From Hydrogenophaga sp. (lineage in GTDB: Bacteria > Pseudomonadota > Gammaproteobacteria > Burkholderiales > Burkholderiaceae_C): a stretch of 64,000 nt of DNA. The position numbers and the translations under genes are program-made. The stretch covers positions 29,150 to 93,149 of the forward strand of contig JAABQG010000002.1 of assembly GCA_011391595.1 (NCBI GenBank). Direction: 5' to 3'. Shown in pieces: positions 54,411-63,776 of the stretch; within the stretch, counting starts at the first letter, position 1; every line of letters begins with the position of its first letter. The notes beneath the pieces were generated by a model. That model searched no databases and was not told the DNA's origin. It saw nothing but the letters and a program-made list of their open reading frames with translations.

Positions 54411-56783
54411 TCAGCCGGGGTTTGAACCGGTCAGGACAGGGGCGCGACCGTTGACCACTTGCCAGGCGGCGACCCATGCCTGGCCCAGGGCGAGTGTCGC
54501 ATCGCCGGGCTCGGCCGTGGTGAGTGTGGACCAGCCGCGTTGGGCGAGTTTGCGCTGCAACTGATCGCGCAACAAGCCGTTGTGAAAGCAGCCGCCCGAG
54601 AGCGCGACCACGAAGGGCGCGCCGTCCGCTGCGACGGCGTGGCATACCCAGTCGGCCAGCGCCGCGGCCAGTGCCGCGTGAAATTGCGCCGCGGCGCGAC
54701 CGAGGGCGTCTTCGTCCTGCTTCACAGCCGGGTCACCGAGCGCCAGCAAAGGCTCCAGCAGGCCGGTCAAGTCCAGTTCACCCTCAGGGCCCAGACGGTG
54801 CCGGGCGACCGCGTCCAGGTCGGCCAGGCCGTCAGGCGGCTGGCGATCAAGCCAGGCCTGCGCGCGTTGCTGCAGGGCGATGGCGGCTTCGGCCTCGTGG
54901 TCCTGGCGCAGGCACACGCCAAGTGCGGCGGCGGCAGCGTCGAACCAGCGGCCGGCGCTCGACGTCATCGGGCAGCGCAATCCGCGGGCCAGCATCTTCG
55001 CAATGCCCTGGGCGGCGGTCTCGCCGACGGCGGCCGACCAGCGTGGCACGATCTCATCCGTTCGGCCCAGCGCATGCAGGACCGCCGCGGCCATGCGCCA
55101 GGGCTCGCGCGCGGCCTTGTCGCCGCCGGGCAGGGCCAGCGGGCTCAGGCGGCCGAGTCGTTGCCATGCGTCTGTGCCCACCCGCAACAGTTCGCCGCCC
55201 CAGGCCGTGCCGTCGCTGCCCATGCCGTAGCCGTCCAGGGACAGCCCCGTCGTCGCCTGGGTCAAGCCGGCTTCGGCGAGCAGCACCGCCACATGGGCGT
55301 GATGGTGCTGGACAGGGATCGCCGGCACGCCGAGCCGTTCGGCGGTCTGCAGCGCCAGCCGGGTGCTGAAGAAATCGGGGTGCAGGTCGTGCGCCACGGC
55401 CTGGATGGCGTGGCCCTGTTCCCGTGCCAGCGCCAGCAGGCGATCCACCGAGGCCTGCAGGGCGGTGCAGGCCTGAACGTCGGCCAGGTCGCCATGGGCA
55501 GCCGACCAGAACGCCTGCTCGCCGACCACCAGGCAGGCCTTGTTTTTCAGATGGGCGCCGAGGGCGAGCACGCAGGTGGGCAGCGCCCGGGGCAAGGTCT
55601 GTGGACGGGGGAGCGAAGCGTCCGGCGGGCTTGCGGTGCGTTGTGGCGCGATCCCCTGCACGTCCAGCTGCACGCAAGGGTCCAGCGCGGTGGCCGCGAG
55701 GCGGGCCTGGCGCAGGCTGTCGGGCGTGGGCGGGGTCTGCCGCAGCCAGTGGGCCAGCGGGCCGTCGGGGTGGAAGTTCCACTCGGTGGGCGCCTGCAGC
55801 CGGTAGCGCTCGATGGTGGGCGCTGCGTGAACAGAGGTGCGCCCCAATTGCACGGCATGGACCAGCAGGCCGCGCGACATTTCGCACCAGCCCAGCCCGG
55901 CGCCCGGGCCGAGCGCCAGGGAGCCAGAACGCAGGCTGTCCGGGCGGCTCAGGAGGGCAGCCAGGTCCGCCACCCGGGCGCCGAGCCGCCACCACAGGGA
56001 CCCGTCGTCCGCCACGCCGCCGTCCAGCCAGCCCCGGCTGCACGGCCCGGTCTCCGCCGGCTGGCCTTGCCAGGTGGGCCGTTGGGACTGCGCCGGATCG
56101 TTCAGCAGGCGGTGGCCGAGGTCGGCAAAGCCGGCCGGCTCGGTCCGGGGGTCGGGCAGGGTGCGATGGGCGAGGTGCACGGCGCATGCGTCGGGCCGGA
56201 TGGCGTCCAGCCAGCGTGCCACCGTGCCCTGATGGGACTGGGACCACCGGTCCAGCCAGGGCCCCGGCTGCGCCTGCCAGGCCCGCAGCCAGTCCGCCGC
56301 CGGCATGCCGAACAGGCGCTCGGCCAGCAGTGCGGAAAGCGTTTCCAGCTGCTGCTGCAGCTCCGTGATGGACGCTTGCACCGGGGGCTTGGCAGGGCGC
56401 GCGGCCTTGAGCAAGGCCATGTCGGGCGCCAGCCCGGGCTGTGGGCAGGCCAGGGGCCAGTCCAGCAGCATGCGCTGCAATTGTTCGCCGGCGGTGATGA
56501 CCCGCAGCAGCACCGCCGCGTGAGCTGTCATCACGTCGCTGGATTCCGTCGCCCCTGCGCCCTGCAGGGCCAGGCGCGCGGCCAGCGTCTGGGCGTGTCC
56601 GCACAGGCTGAAGAGCCGGCCCAGCTGCTCGGGCCACTGCGCCGCAGGGCGACCGCTGGCCAGGCGGTCGAGCAGCCCCGGCGAGAGCACCGGCCGCCCA
56701 CCCTGGATGGGTGCTGGTGCGCCAACGACCAGGGTCAGGGAACCCGCCAGGGCAAGCGCGTCGGGGGCAGGGGGGGCGGACAT
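54411..56783 (-). CDS. hypF: fusion of HupK/HoxV-like protein and the carbamoyltransferase half of HypF
   Basis: A 790-residue protein in the hypF slot with an unusual architecture. Residues 1 to about 370 resemble HupK/HoxV, a degenerate [NiFe]-hydrogenase large subunit: LFSLCGHAQTLAARLAL (one Cys at 61), GWCEMSRGLLVHAVQLG, ERYRLQAPTEWNFHPDGPLA and ALDPCVQLDVQG, a DPCxxC remnant with the second Cys lost. Residues from about 400 match only the Kae1-like carbamoyltransferase domain of HypF: LGAHLKNKACLV, DLHPDFFSTRLA, VQHHHAHVAVLLAE (iron ligands, near 490), SLDGYGMGSDGTAWGGELL and LSGGCFHNGLL. The acylphosphatase, zinc-finger and YrdC domains of full HypF are absent, so carbamoyl-adenylate would have to come from elsewhere. 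Fusion inferred from one continuous frame. Confidence 0.88.
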   Translation of the reverse strand: MSAPPAPDALALAGSLTLVVGAPAPIQGGRPVLSPGLLDRLASGRPAAQWPEQLGRLFSLCGHAQTLAARLALQGAGATESSDVMTAHAAVLLRVITAGEQLQRMLLDWPLACPQPGLAPDMALLKAARPAKPPVQASITELQQQLETLSALLAERLFGMPAADWLRAWQAQPGPWLDRWSQSHQGTVARWLDAIRPDACAVHLAHRTLPDPRTEPAGFADLGHRLLNDPAQSQRPTWQGQPAETGPCSRGWLDGGVADDGSLWWRLGARVADLAALLSRPDSLRSGSLALGPGAGLGWCEMSRGLLVHAVQLGRTSVHAAPTIERYRLQAPTEWNFHPDGPLAHWLRQTPPTPDSLRQARLAATALDPCVQLDVQGIAPQRTASPPDASLPRPQTLPRALPTCVLALGAHLKNKACLVVGEQAFWSAAHGDLADVQACTALQASVDRLLALAREQGHAIQAVAHDLHPDFFSTRLALQTAERLGVPAIPVQHHHAHVAVLLAEAGLTQATTGLSLDGYGMGSDGTAWGGELLRVGTDAWQRLGRLSPLALPGGDKAAREPWRMAAAVLHALGRTDEIVPRWSAAVGETAAQGIAKMLARGLRCPMTSSAGRWFDAAAAALGVCLRQDHEAEAAIALQQRAQAWLDRQPPDGLADLDAVARHRLGPEGELDLTGLLEPLLALGDPAVKQDEDALGRAAAQFHAALAAALADWVCHAVAADGAPFVVALSGGCFHNGLLRDQLQRKLAQRGWSTLTTAEPGDATLALGQAWVAAWQVVNGRAPVLTGSNPG

Positions 56784-56796
56784 CGGCGGGGGCGGT

Positions 56797-57759
56797 TCAG
56801 CCCTGCGCGGGCGTGCCCGCCAGCTGCGCCTCGAGCTGTGCGATGCGCTTCTTCAGGCCCTCGACCGTCGCCCCTCTCGCGGCGGCGGCGCTGGCCAGGC
56901 CGTCACGCAGGAATTGCAGCCACTCGCCCATGCCTTCGCCGCGCGTGGCCGACAGCTGGATCACGCGAATCTGCGGATTGACCCGTCGGGCGTGGTCCAG
57001 GGCGGCCTCCACGTCAAAGTCCAGGTGCGGCAGCAGGTCGATCTTGTTGAGCAGCATCACGCTGGCCGCGCGGAACATGTCCGGGTACTTGATGGGCTTG
57101 TCCTCGCCTTCGGTGACCGACAGGATGACCACCTTGTGGGCCTCGCCCAGATCGAAGGCGGCGGGGCACACCAGGTTGCCCACGTTCTCGATCATCAGCA
57201 GGGAATCGTCCTTCAGGGCCAGCCGGCGCATGGCGTGCCCGACCATGTGGGCGTCGAGATGGCAGCCCTTGCCGGTGTTGATCTGGACGGCGGGCGCGCC
57301 GGTGGCGCGGATGCGTTCAGCGTCCTGGCTGGTCTGCTGGTCGCCTTCGATGACGGCCACCGGCAGCCCGCCGAGCATCGTGATGGTCTTGCAGAGCAGT
57401 GTCGTTTTGCCCGAGCCGGGGCCCGAGACCAGGTTCAGCGCAAAGATGCCTTGCCCGGCCAGAAGCTGGCGGTTCTCTTGCGCATAGGCGTTGTTCTTGG
57501 CCAGGATGTCCTGCTCGATCTGCACCCTGCGCGCAGTGCTGACGCCCGGGGCATGCGAATGCGTGGGGTCTTCGCCCGCGGCGTGGGTGTGCCCATCCGC
57601 TGGGTCATTCGGATGCCCGTGCCCGTTCTCATGCCCATGTCCATGCAGGTGGCCGTGACTGTGCCGGGTGCCGTCGGCATGAACGTGTTCATGGCCGTGG
57701 CCGGCATTGCCGCCTTCGATCTTCACTTCATCGGTGCCGCAGCCGCAGGTGGTGCACAT
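56797..57759 (-). CDS. hypB: hydrogenase nickel incorporation GTPase HypB
   Basis: A 320-residue metallo-GTPase delivering nickel to the hydrogenase. It begins [12 protein letters not shown] (high-affinity nickel motif CxxCGC) followed by a histidine-rich stretch to about residue 70 ([20 protein letters not shown]). The G domain has [28 protein letters not shown], the second metal site [22 protein letters not shown] and [12 protein letters not shown]. It lies 70 bases after hypA and 13 bases before the fusion gene. Confidence 0.96.
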   Translation of the reverse strand: MCTTCGCGTDEVKIEGGNAGHGHEHVHADGTRHSHGHLHGHGHENGHGHPNDPADGHTHAAGEDPTHSHAPGVSTARRVQIEQDILAKNNAYAQENRQLLAGQGIFALNLVSGPGSGKTTLLCKTITMLGGLPVAVIEGDQQTSQDAERIRATGAPAVQINTGKGCHLDAHMVGHAMRRLALKDDSLLMIENVGNLVCPAAFDLGEAHKVVILSVTEGEDKPIKYPDMFRAASVMLLNKIDLLPHLDFDVEAALDHARRVNPQIRVIQLSATRGEGMGEWLQFLRDGLASAAAARGATVEGLKKRIAQLEAQLAGTPAQG

Positions 57760-57828
57760 TCGAGATTCTCCTGGTCCGTTGGGGGCAGCGCGGGCCGGTG
57801 GCTCCGGCCACGGCCTGTGCCGCAGGTT

Positions 57829-58170
57829 TCATGTTACTTCGAGTTCCTTGACCCGCATTTCAGTGCCGCCCGTGACCTGCAACTGATGGCCGCCACACAC
57901 CGGGCATTCGCCAAAGATCTCCTTCATCGGGACCGTCTGCGCGCAGGCCATGCACCAGCCGGTGCCGGGCAGCGTGATGATCTCCAGGCGCGCGCCCTGG
58001 GCGATGCTGCCGCGCGTGACGGCGTCGAAGCAGAACGCCATGGCCTCGGGCTCGACGCCGGACAGCTGGCCGATCTCCAGCCAGACCGTGCTGACCCTGG
58101 CGAACCCTTGCTGGCGCGCCGCATCCTCGATCAGTTGCAAAACCCCTTCGGCGAGCGACATCTCATGCAT
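57829..58170 (-). CDS. hypA: hydrogenase nickel metallochaperone HypA
   Basis: A 113-residue nickel chaperone. MHEMSLAEGVLQLIE gives the N-terminal nickel motif (His2). The zinc site is made by CMACAQTV and CPVCGGHQL (two CxxC). First gene of the hyp operon; its start is only 22 bases after the priA stop, so the operon promoter is either inside priA or shared with it. Confidence 0.95.
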   Translation of the reverse strand: MHEMSLAEGVLQLIEDAARQQGFARVSTVWLEIGQLSGVEPEAMAFCFDAVTRGSIAQGARLEIITLPGTGWCMACAQTVPMKEIFGECPVCGGHQLQVTGGTEMRVKELEVT

Positions 58171-58192
58171 GGCGTGAAAGTCTACTGCGCGG

Positions 58193-60355
58193 CTAGATGG
58201 TCAGCGGGTCCACGTCCACGGCCCAGCGGATCAGGCCCTTGTGCGCCGGCAGCGAACGGGTCTGGCGCAACACCTCGTGCCACGCCGCCAGGAAGCGCTG
58301 CAGTGCGCTGCGCGAGCCGCTTTCCACCAGCATCTGCGCACGCTCCACGTTGGCCACGCGCTGCACGCTCATGGGCACCGCGCCATACAGCGTGATGCGC
58401 GGCATCACCGCGTCGAACCCGGGCAGGGCTGCCAGTTCGGTCTGTGCCGCGGCGCTCGCAGCGTTCAGGAAGCCTTGCGCCACGTCCTGCGTGCGCGCCT
58501 CAGCGCGCACCAATGCCTGAAAACTGAAAGGCGGCATGGCGGCGGCTTCGCGCTCGCGCAGGTCACGTGCGGCAAAGGCCGGGTAGTCGTGCTGCTTCAG
58601 GGCCTCGAACAGCGGATGTGTCGGGTGAAAGGTCTGGATCCACATCTCGCTGCCCGACGCGCCGGCCGTGATGAACGCGGCGTCGCGCCCGGCGCGCCCG
58701 GCCGACTGCATCAGCAGGCTGAAAAGGCGTTCCGGCGCTCGGAAATCGCTGGAGAACAGCGCGCCGTCGGGGTTGATCGCTGCCACCAGCGTGATGCGCC
58801 GGAAGTCATGGCCCTTGGCAATCATCTGCGTGCCCACCAGCACGTCGACCTCGCCCGAATGCACCTGCGCCAGCTGCGATTCGAGCGCGCCCTTGAGCCG
58901 GGTGGTGTCGGCGTCGATGCGGGCGATGCGCACGGGTGTGCCGTCCGGGCGGGTCTCGCCGGCCAGCAGTTCGGCCAGGTGCTCCTCCAGCCGCTCGGTG
59001 CCGCGGCCCAGCGGCGCAATGTCGATGTTGCCGCAGGCGGGGCAGGCGCGCGGCACGCGCTCGGTGAAGCCGCAGTGGTGGCAGCGCAGCGTGCGGTCGA
59101 TCTTGTGGAACACGCGGAACGCGCTGCAATGCGGGCACTCGCTCTTCCAGCCGCAATCGGCGCAGTGCAGCACCGGGGCGTAGCCACGCCGGTTGAGGAA
59201 CACCATGGACTGCTCGCCGCGCGCGATGCGCGCGCGGATGGCGTCGAGCAGCGGCGGTGAAAACACGGTCTTCATCGGCTGGTGGTTCATGTCCACGCGC
59301 CGCACCTTGGGGAACCCGGCCTCGCCGATGCGCCCCGGCATGACCAGGCGCACATAGCGCCCGCCGGGGTCGCCGGCGCCGGCGGGGCGGCTCTGGTGCC
59401 AGCTCTCCAGCGAGGGCGTGGCCGAGCCCAGCAGCACCTTGGCGCCGTCGAGCCGTCCGCGGTAAACGGCCAGGTCGCGCGCCGAATAGCGGGCGCCTTC
59501 CTGTTGCTTGTAGCTGGGGTCGTGTTCTTCGTCGACCACGATCAGTTTCAGCGCCGGCATCGAGGCAAACACCGCCATGCGCGTGCCCAGCACGATGCGC
59601 GCCGCGCCGCTGTGCGCGGCCAGCCAGCTTTTCAGGCGCTGCGGGTTCGTCATGCCACTGTGCAGCGACACCACGGCGCCCCCGCCATACAGCGGGGCGA
59701 AGCGCGACCGGAAGCGCGCCTCCAGTTGCGGGGTCAGATTGATCTCGGGCACCATGACCAGCGCTTGCGCGCGGGCGTCGCGCGCGAGCAGGTTGGCCAC
59801 GGCGTGCAGGTAGACCTCGGTCTTGCCGCTGCCGGTGGCGCCAAACAGCAGGAACGGGCCTTTTTTCGATTCAAATTCGGCAAGGGCCAGCGTCTGCTGG
59901 TCATTAAGTGCTATGGATTCTGTAGCTATCAAAGGGTCGGACAGCTTCGCCGGCCCGTCAGCGTCGGCTGCGCCTGACTTGATCGGGCGCGGTTTCAGGC
60001 GACGCGCAAGCTGTACGGCGCTCAGGTCGCGCAGTTGCGGCGGCAGTGCGGCCAGCGCCACTTCGCCCAAGGCGCGCTGGTAGTAGGCGGCGGAGAATTC
60101 CACGAGTTGACGCCAGGCTGAGGTCAAAGGCGCCACGCCGTCCAGCGCACCGGACACTGCACGGCTGCTCTCCTCGCTCCAGCCCGGCGCCGGGCTGTCC
60201 GCCAGCGCCCAGACGATGCCCAGCACCTCGCGCTTGCCGAAAGGCACGCGAACGAGCGTGCCTGGCGTGAGTGGCAACTCACTTCGGTAGGTCAATGGCC
60301 CGGCCACCGCGCTGTGGGCGGGCGTCTGGACGGCAACCGAAAGCCAGTGGGTCAT
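58193..60355 (-). CDS. priA: primosomal protein N' (replication restart helicase PriA)
   Basis: A 720-residue DNA helicase that restarts stalled forks. N-terminal 3' binding domain to about residue 115 (VAVQTPAHSAVAGPLTYRSE). Helicase motifs: LLFGATGSGKTEVYLHAV (Walker A), LIVVDEEHDPSYKQQEGARY, VLLGSATPSLESWH. Zinc-binding cysteines are in CADCGWKSECPHCSAF and CHHCGFTERVPRACPACG. Motif GTQMIAKGHDFRRITLV is near the C-terminus. Dispersed-repeat copy 6 (59886..59930) encodes about 15 residues in front of Walker A (DPLIATESIALNDQQ). Canonical length for the family. Confidence 0.95.
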   Translation of the reverse strand: MTHWLSVAVQTPAHSAVAGPLTYRSELPLTPGTLVRVPFGKREVLGIVWALADSPAPGWSEESSRAVSGALDGVAPLTSAWRQLVEFSAAYYQRALGEVALAALPPQLRDLSAVQLARRLKPRPIKSGAADADGPAKLSDPLIATESIALNDQQTLALAEFESKKGPFLLFGATGSGKTEVYLHAVANLLARDARAQALVMVPEINLTPQLEARFRSRFAPLYGGGAVVSLHSGMTNPQRLKSWLAAHSGAARIVLGTRMAVFASMPALKLIVVDEEHDPSYKQQEGARYSARDLAVYRGRLDGAKVLLGSATPSLESWHQSRPAGAGDPGGRYVRLVMPGRIGEAGFPKVRRVDMNHQPMKTVFSPPLLDAIRARIARGEQSMVFLNRRGYAPVLHCADCGWKSECPHCSAFRVFHKIDRTLRCHHCGFTERVPRACPACGNIDIAPLGRGTERLEEHLAELLAGETRPDGTPVRIARIDADTTRLKGALESQLAQVHSGEVDVLVGTQMIAKGHDFRRITLVAAINPDGALFSSDFRAPERLFSLLMQSAGRAGRDAAFITAGASGSEMWIQTFHPTHPLFEALKQHDYPAFAARDLREREAAAMPPFSFQALVRAEARTQDVAQGFLNAASAAAQTELAALPGFDAVMPRITLYGAVPMSVQRVANVERAQMLVESGSRSALQRFLAAWHEVLRQTRSLPAHKGLIRWAVDVDPLTI
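59886..59930 (+). repeat. dispersed GCTAT-N8-TAGC repeat, copy 6 (inside priA)
   Basis: GGCCAGCGTCTGCTGGTCAT, TAAGT and core GCTATGGATTCTGTAGC. Read in frame by the minus-strand priA gene just before its Walker A motif. Confidence 0.7.
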
Positions 60356-60752
60356 GCAAGAACCTGAGTTGAGGAGTTTTCTTGAAGCGTTCTGGCGAAA
60401 GAGGCTTTAAGTTGTTGATTTAGAAAGGATTGCACGGCAATCCAGTATTTCTGTGGATAACTTTGTTGAAAACTTGGACGGGCCCGTCGCAAAGCCTTGA
60501 AAATCAAGGCTTTCGCTGGATTGCCTGCAAAAAAAGCAAAAACTAAAACCCATATGAATCAACAACTTGCGATCGCTATGGGATTTATAGCGGGTCCGGC
60601 TCCGGCGGAATTGTTTTGTCGCAACGCAACACAAATTTTGTGCATAAGTGGTCGGCGGCAAACAAATATTTTTCTTTGGTTTCGCTCCAAAAAGGCTTGA
60701 CTGCGGCGATTTTGCGCCCTAGGGCAGCGCCCGTTCCGGCGTACCGCTGGCC
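60356..60752. other. priA-hemE intergenic region with two DnaA boxes and a hairpin
   Basis: About 400 bases, clearly more AT-rich than the surroundings. It holds TGTGGATAA (60452..60460) and TGTGCATAA (60639..60647), both matching the complement of the DnaA box TTATNCACA, in the same orientation. It also holds a perfect 10-base hairpin AAAGCCTTGA / TCAAGGCTTT (60491..60513) and a core-only dispersed-repeat copy (60575..60591). No convincing gene; an 84-codon frame at 60407..60661 has no ribosome binding site or family features. Could be a DnaA titration site or a regulatory leader of priA. Confidence 0.5.
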
Positions 60753-61880
60753 TCAGGTGCGTCGCCCGCGCGAGTGGGTGTGCACCGCTTCCACCAGCAC
60801 GGCCACGTTGTCAGGCGGGGTGTACTGGCTGATGCCGTGGCCCAGGTTGAAGATCTGCGTGGGGCCTGGGATGCTGCGGTCGGTGTGGGGCAGGCCGAAG
60901 CTGTCGAGCACGCGTGCCACTTCCGCGCGGATGGCTTCGGGCGGGGCAAACAGCACATTGGGGTCGATGTTGCCCTGCAGCGCCTTGCCCGGGCCACCCA
61001 CGTCACCACCGACGATCTTGCGCGCCGTGCCCAGATTCATGGTCCAGTCGAGGCCCAGCACCTCGCAGTCCAGCGCTTTCATGTCTGAAAGCCACAGTCC
61101 GCCACCCTTGGTGAAGACGATGCGCGGCACGATCTGGCCGTCCACGCCGGTGCGCTTGAGCTGCGCCAGCACCCGCGCCGTGTAGGCCAGGCTGAACGGC
61201 TGGAAGGCGCCGTCGGCCAGCACCCCGCCCCAGCTGTCGAAGATCATCACGGCCTGCGCGCCGGCATCGATCTGCGCGTTCAGGTACACCGCTACCGCGT
61301 CGGCGTTGACCTGCAGCATGCGGTGCATCAGGTCCGGGCGGCTGTACAGCATGGTCTTGACCAGTCGGTAGTCGTCCGAGCCCTTGCCCTCGACCATGTA
61401 GCAGGCCAGTGTCCAGGGGCTGCCGGAGAAGCCGATCAGCGGCACGCGGCCGTTCAAGGCCTTGCGGATCGAGGTGACGGCGTCGGTCACGTAGCGCAGC
61501 TTGTCCATGTCCGGCACTTCGAGTTTCGCCACGGCGGCTTCGTCGCGCACCGGCGATGCAAAGCGCGGACCTTCGCCCAGCGCGAAGGACAGGCCCAGGC
61601 CCATGGCGTCGGGCACGGTCAGGATGTCGCTGAACAGGATCGCGGCGTCCAGCGGGTAACGCGCCAGCGGCTGCAGCGTGACTTCGGTGGCGTAGTCCAC
61701 GTTGGTGGCCAGGCCCATGAAGCTGCCGGCCTTCGTGCGCGTGGCGCAGTATTCGGGCAGGTAACGGCCGGCCTGTCGCATCAGCCACAGCGGGGTGTAG
61801 TCGGTCGCCTGGCGCATGCAGGCGCGCAGGAACGTGTCGTTTTTCAGGGGGGCGAAGGAGGAGGTGTGGGCTGAACTCAT
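60753..61880 (-). CDS. hemE: uroporphyrinogen decarboxylase
   Basis: A 375-residue enzyme of heme biosynthesis that converts uroporphyrinogen III to coproporphyrinogen III. N-terminal signature [18 protein letters not shown]; further motifs [57 protein letters not shown] and [20 protein letters not shown]. The start [15 protein letters not shown] follows GGGG seven bases upstream. Same strand as priA, separated by the 400-base intergenic region. Confidence 0.97.
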   Translation of the reverse strand: MSSAHTSSFAPLKNDTFLRACMRQATDYTPLWLMRQAGRYLPEYCATRTKAGSFMGLATNVDYATEVTLQPLARYPLDAAILFSDILTVPDAMGLGLSFALGEGPRFASPVRDEAAVAKLEVPDMDKLRYVTDAVTSIRKALNGRVPLIGFSGSPWTLACYMVEGKGSDDYRLVKTMLYSRPDLMHRMLQVNADAVAVYLNAQIDAGAQAVMIFDSWGGVLADGAFQPFSLAYTARVLAQLKRTGVDGQIVPRIVFTKGGGLWLSDMKALDCEVLGLDWTMNLGTARKIVGGDVGGPGKALQGNIDPNVLFAPPEAIRAEVARVLDSFGLPHTDRSIPGPTQIFNLGHGISQYTPPDNVAVLVEAVHTHSRGRRT

Positions 61881-61968
61881 GCCCCGATTGTCGCAGGCCA
61901 ACCGGCGCCAGCGCCGGGGCCGGCTTCAATGCCAGCGGCTCCGGTCTGGAGTCGCCAGGGCCGCGGAA

Positions 61969-62391
61969 TCAGCGGGGCCGCATCGCCCACTCCACCTTCA
62001 GGCAGCGGTCCTGCACCACGTTCAGGCCGGCGGCACGAGCCCGGGCGGCGGCTTCGTCATGCCGGATGCCCATCTGCAGCCAGAGCGCCGGTGCGCCGAT
62101 GGCAATGGCCTCATCGGCCACGGGGGGCACGTCGTCTGAATTGCGAAAGACGTTCACCAGGTCGATCTTTTCGTGCGACGCGGCGTCGGTGAGCGTGGCG
62201 TAGGTCTTCTCGCCCAGGATGGTTTCGCCGCGTTCCGCGGCCGCCGGGTTGACCGGGATGATGCGCCAGCCGGCCGCCTGCATGGCGCGGGACACGCCGA
62301 AGCTCTCGCGCCAGGGTTTGGGCGACAGGCCGACGACCGCCACGGTGTGTCCGGCTTCGAAGATGGCCTGGATGGTTTGCTGTTCGTTCAT
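61969..62391 (-). CDS. CoA-binding domain protein (YccU-like)
   Basis: A 140-residue Rossmann-fold protein: IFEAGHTVAVVGLSPKPWRE, MQAAGWRIIPVNPAAAERGE, IDLVNVFRNSDDVPPVADEA and ALWLQMGIRHDEAAARARAA. The ending DRCLKVEWAMR matches the invariant C-K tail of the family. The biochemical role is unknown; relatives bind CoA. A second member (63777..64000) flanks the other side of the metY gene, an arrangement suggesting duplication around it. Confidence 0.9.
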   Translation of the reverse strand: MNEQQTIQAIFEAGHTVAVVGLSPKPWRESFGVSRAMQAAGWRIIPVNPAAAERGETILGEKTYATLTDAASHEKIDLVNVFRNSDDVPPVADEAIAIGAPALWLQMGIRHDEAAARARAAGLNVVQDRCLKVEWAMRPR

Positions 62392-62439
62392 GGTCGTGCG
62401 AAGCGGGGCGATTCGGGGCGGGGACTCGGCTCAACGCTG

Positions 62440-63762
62440 TCAGGCGCGCGTGGCGCGCTCAAGGGCCTGCTCGATGTCCCACAGGATGTCGTTCACGTCC
62501 TCAATGCCGACCGACAGGCGCACCATGTCGGCGCTGACGCCGGCCTTGGCCAGCTCCTCGTCGTTGAGCTGGCGGTGCGTGGTGGACGCGGGGTGGATCA
62601 CCAGCGTCTTGGCATCGCCGATGTTGGCCAGGTGGCTCAGGAACTCGCAGGCGTCGATGAAACGCTCGCCGGCCTGCGCGCCGCCTTCGATGCCGAAGGT
62701 GAGGATGCCCGAGGCGCAGGGTTGGCCATCGACGGCGCGGAACTGCTTCTTCGCCAGCCCGTAGTACGGCGAATCGGGCAGGCCGGGGTAGTTGACCCAG
62801 CGCACTTTCGGGTGCTGTTGCAGGAACTTCGCGACCTGCAGCGCATTGCGGCAGTGTTCGCGCATGCGCAGGTGCAGCGTCTCGGTGCCCTGCAGCAGTT
62901 GCCATGCGCTCAGGGGCGACAGCACCGCGCCGAAAGTGCGGTTGACCTCCATGCGCGCCTTCATGGTGTAGCCGAAGTCGCCGAAGGTCTCGTAGAACTT
63001 CACGCCGTGGTAGGCGCGGCTGGGCTCCACCATCTCGGGGAACTTGCCGTTGTCCCAGGGGAACTTGCCGCCTTCCACCACCACGCCGCCCATGGTGGTG
63101 CCGTGGCCGCCGAGGTACTTGGTGGCGCTGTGCACCACGATGTCGGCGCCGAGGTCGCAGGGGTTGCACAGGTACGGGCTGGCCACCGTGTTGTCGATGA
63201 CCAGCGGCACGCCATGCGCGTGCGCCACGTCGGCCACCGCCGTGATGTCGAGCACGTTGACCAGCGGATTTCCAATCGTTTCGCCATAGACGGCGCGGGT
63301 GTTCGGGCGCATGGCGCGCGCGAAGTTGTCCACGTCGGACGGATCGACGAACGTGGTCTCGATACCCAGGCGCGAGAAGCCGATGCCGAGCTGCCCCACC
63401 GTGCCGCCATACAGCGTGCTGGCCGCCACGATGTGGTCGCCGGCCTTCAGGATGGCCAGCAGCGCCGTCATCTGCGCCGCCATGCCGCTGGCGCAGGCCA
63501 GGGCGGCGCGCGCGTTTTCCAGGCTGGCCACGCGCTCCTCGAACACCGCCACCGTCGGGTTGCTGATGCGGCTGTAGACGTTGCCGAAGGTCTGCAGGTT
63601 GAACAGGCTGGCCGCATGCTCGGCGTTGTCGAATACGAAGCTGGTGGTCTGGTGGATGGGCGTGGCGCGCGCGCCGGTCACCGGGTCGGGGATGGCCCCG
63701 GCGTGGATGGCACGGGTGGCAAAGCCGTAATCGCGGTCGCCGGTCTTGGGTGCTTGGCTCAT
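62440..63762 (-). CDS. metY: O-acetylhomoserine aminocarboxypropyltransferase (sulfhydrylase)
   Basis: A 440-residue PLP enzyme of the Cys/Met metabolism family that joins O-acetylhomoserine with sulfide to make homocysteine in direct sulfhydrylation. PLP lysine in VVHSATKYLGGHGTTMGG. Other motifs: FATRAIHAGAIPDPVTGAR, TTSFVFDNAEHAASLF, YSRISNPTVAVFEERVASLE, VIDNTVASPYLCNP and TLVIHPASTTHRQL. Start MSQAPKTGDRDYG is preceded by GAGGG. It lies 14 bases downstream of the partial CoA-binding gene. Confidence 0.94.
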   Translation of the reverse strand: MSQAPKTGDRDYGFATRAIHAGAIPDPVTGARATPIHQTTSFVFDNAEHAASLFNLQTFGNVYSRISNPTVAVFEERVASLENARAALACASGMAAQMTALLAILKAGDHIVAASTLYGGTVGQLGIGFSRLGIETTFVDPSDVDNFARAMRPNTRAVYGETIGNPLVNVLDITAVADVAHAHGVPLVIDNTVASPYLCNPCDLGADIVVHSATKYLGGHGTTMGGVVVEGGKFPWDNGKFPEMVEPSRAYHGVKFYETFGDFGYTMKARMEVNRTFGAVLSPLSAWQLLQGTETLHLRMREHCRNALQVAKFLQQHPKVRWVNYPGLPDSPYYGLAKKQFRAVDGQPCASGILTFGIEGGAQAGERFIDACEFLSHLANIGDAKTLVIHPASTTHRQLNDEELAKAGVSADMVRLSVGIEDVNDILWDIEQALERATRA

Positions 63763-63776
63763 GGGTGCGCCCTCAA

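Noticed and set aside
60407..60661. 84-codon frame between priA and hemE
   Set aside because: No ribosome binding site, no recognisable domain, and composition follows the AT-rich non-coding region.
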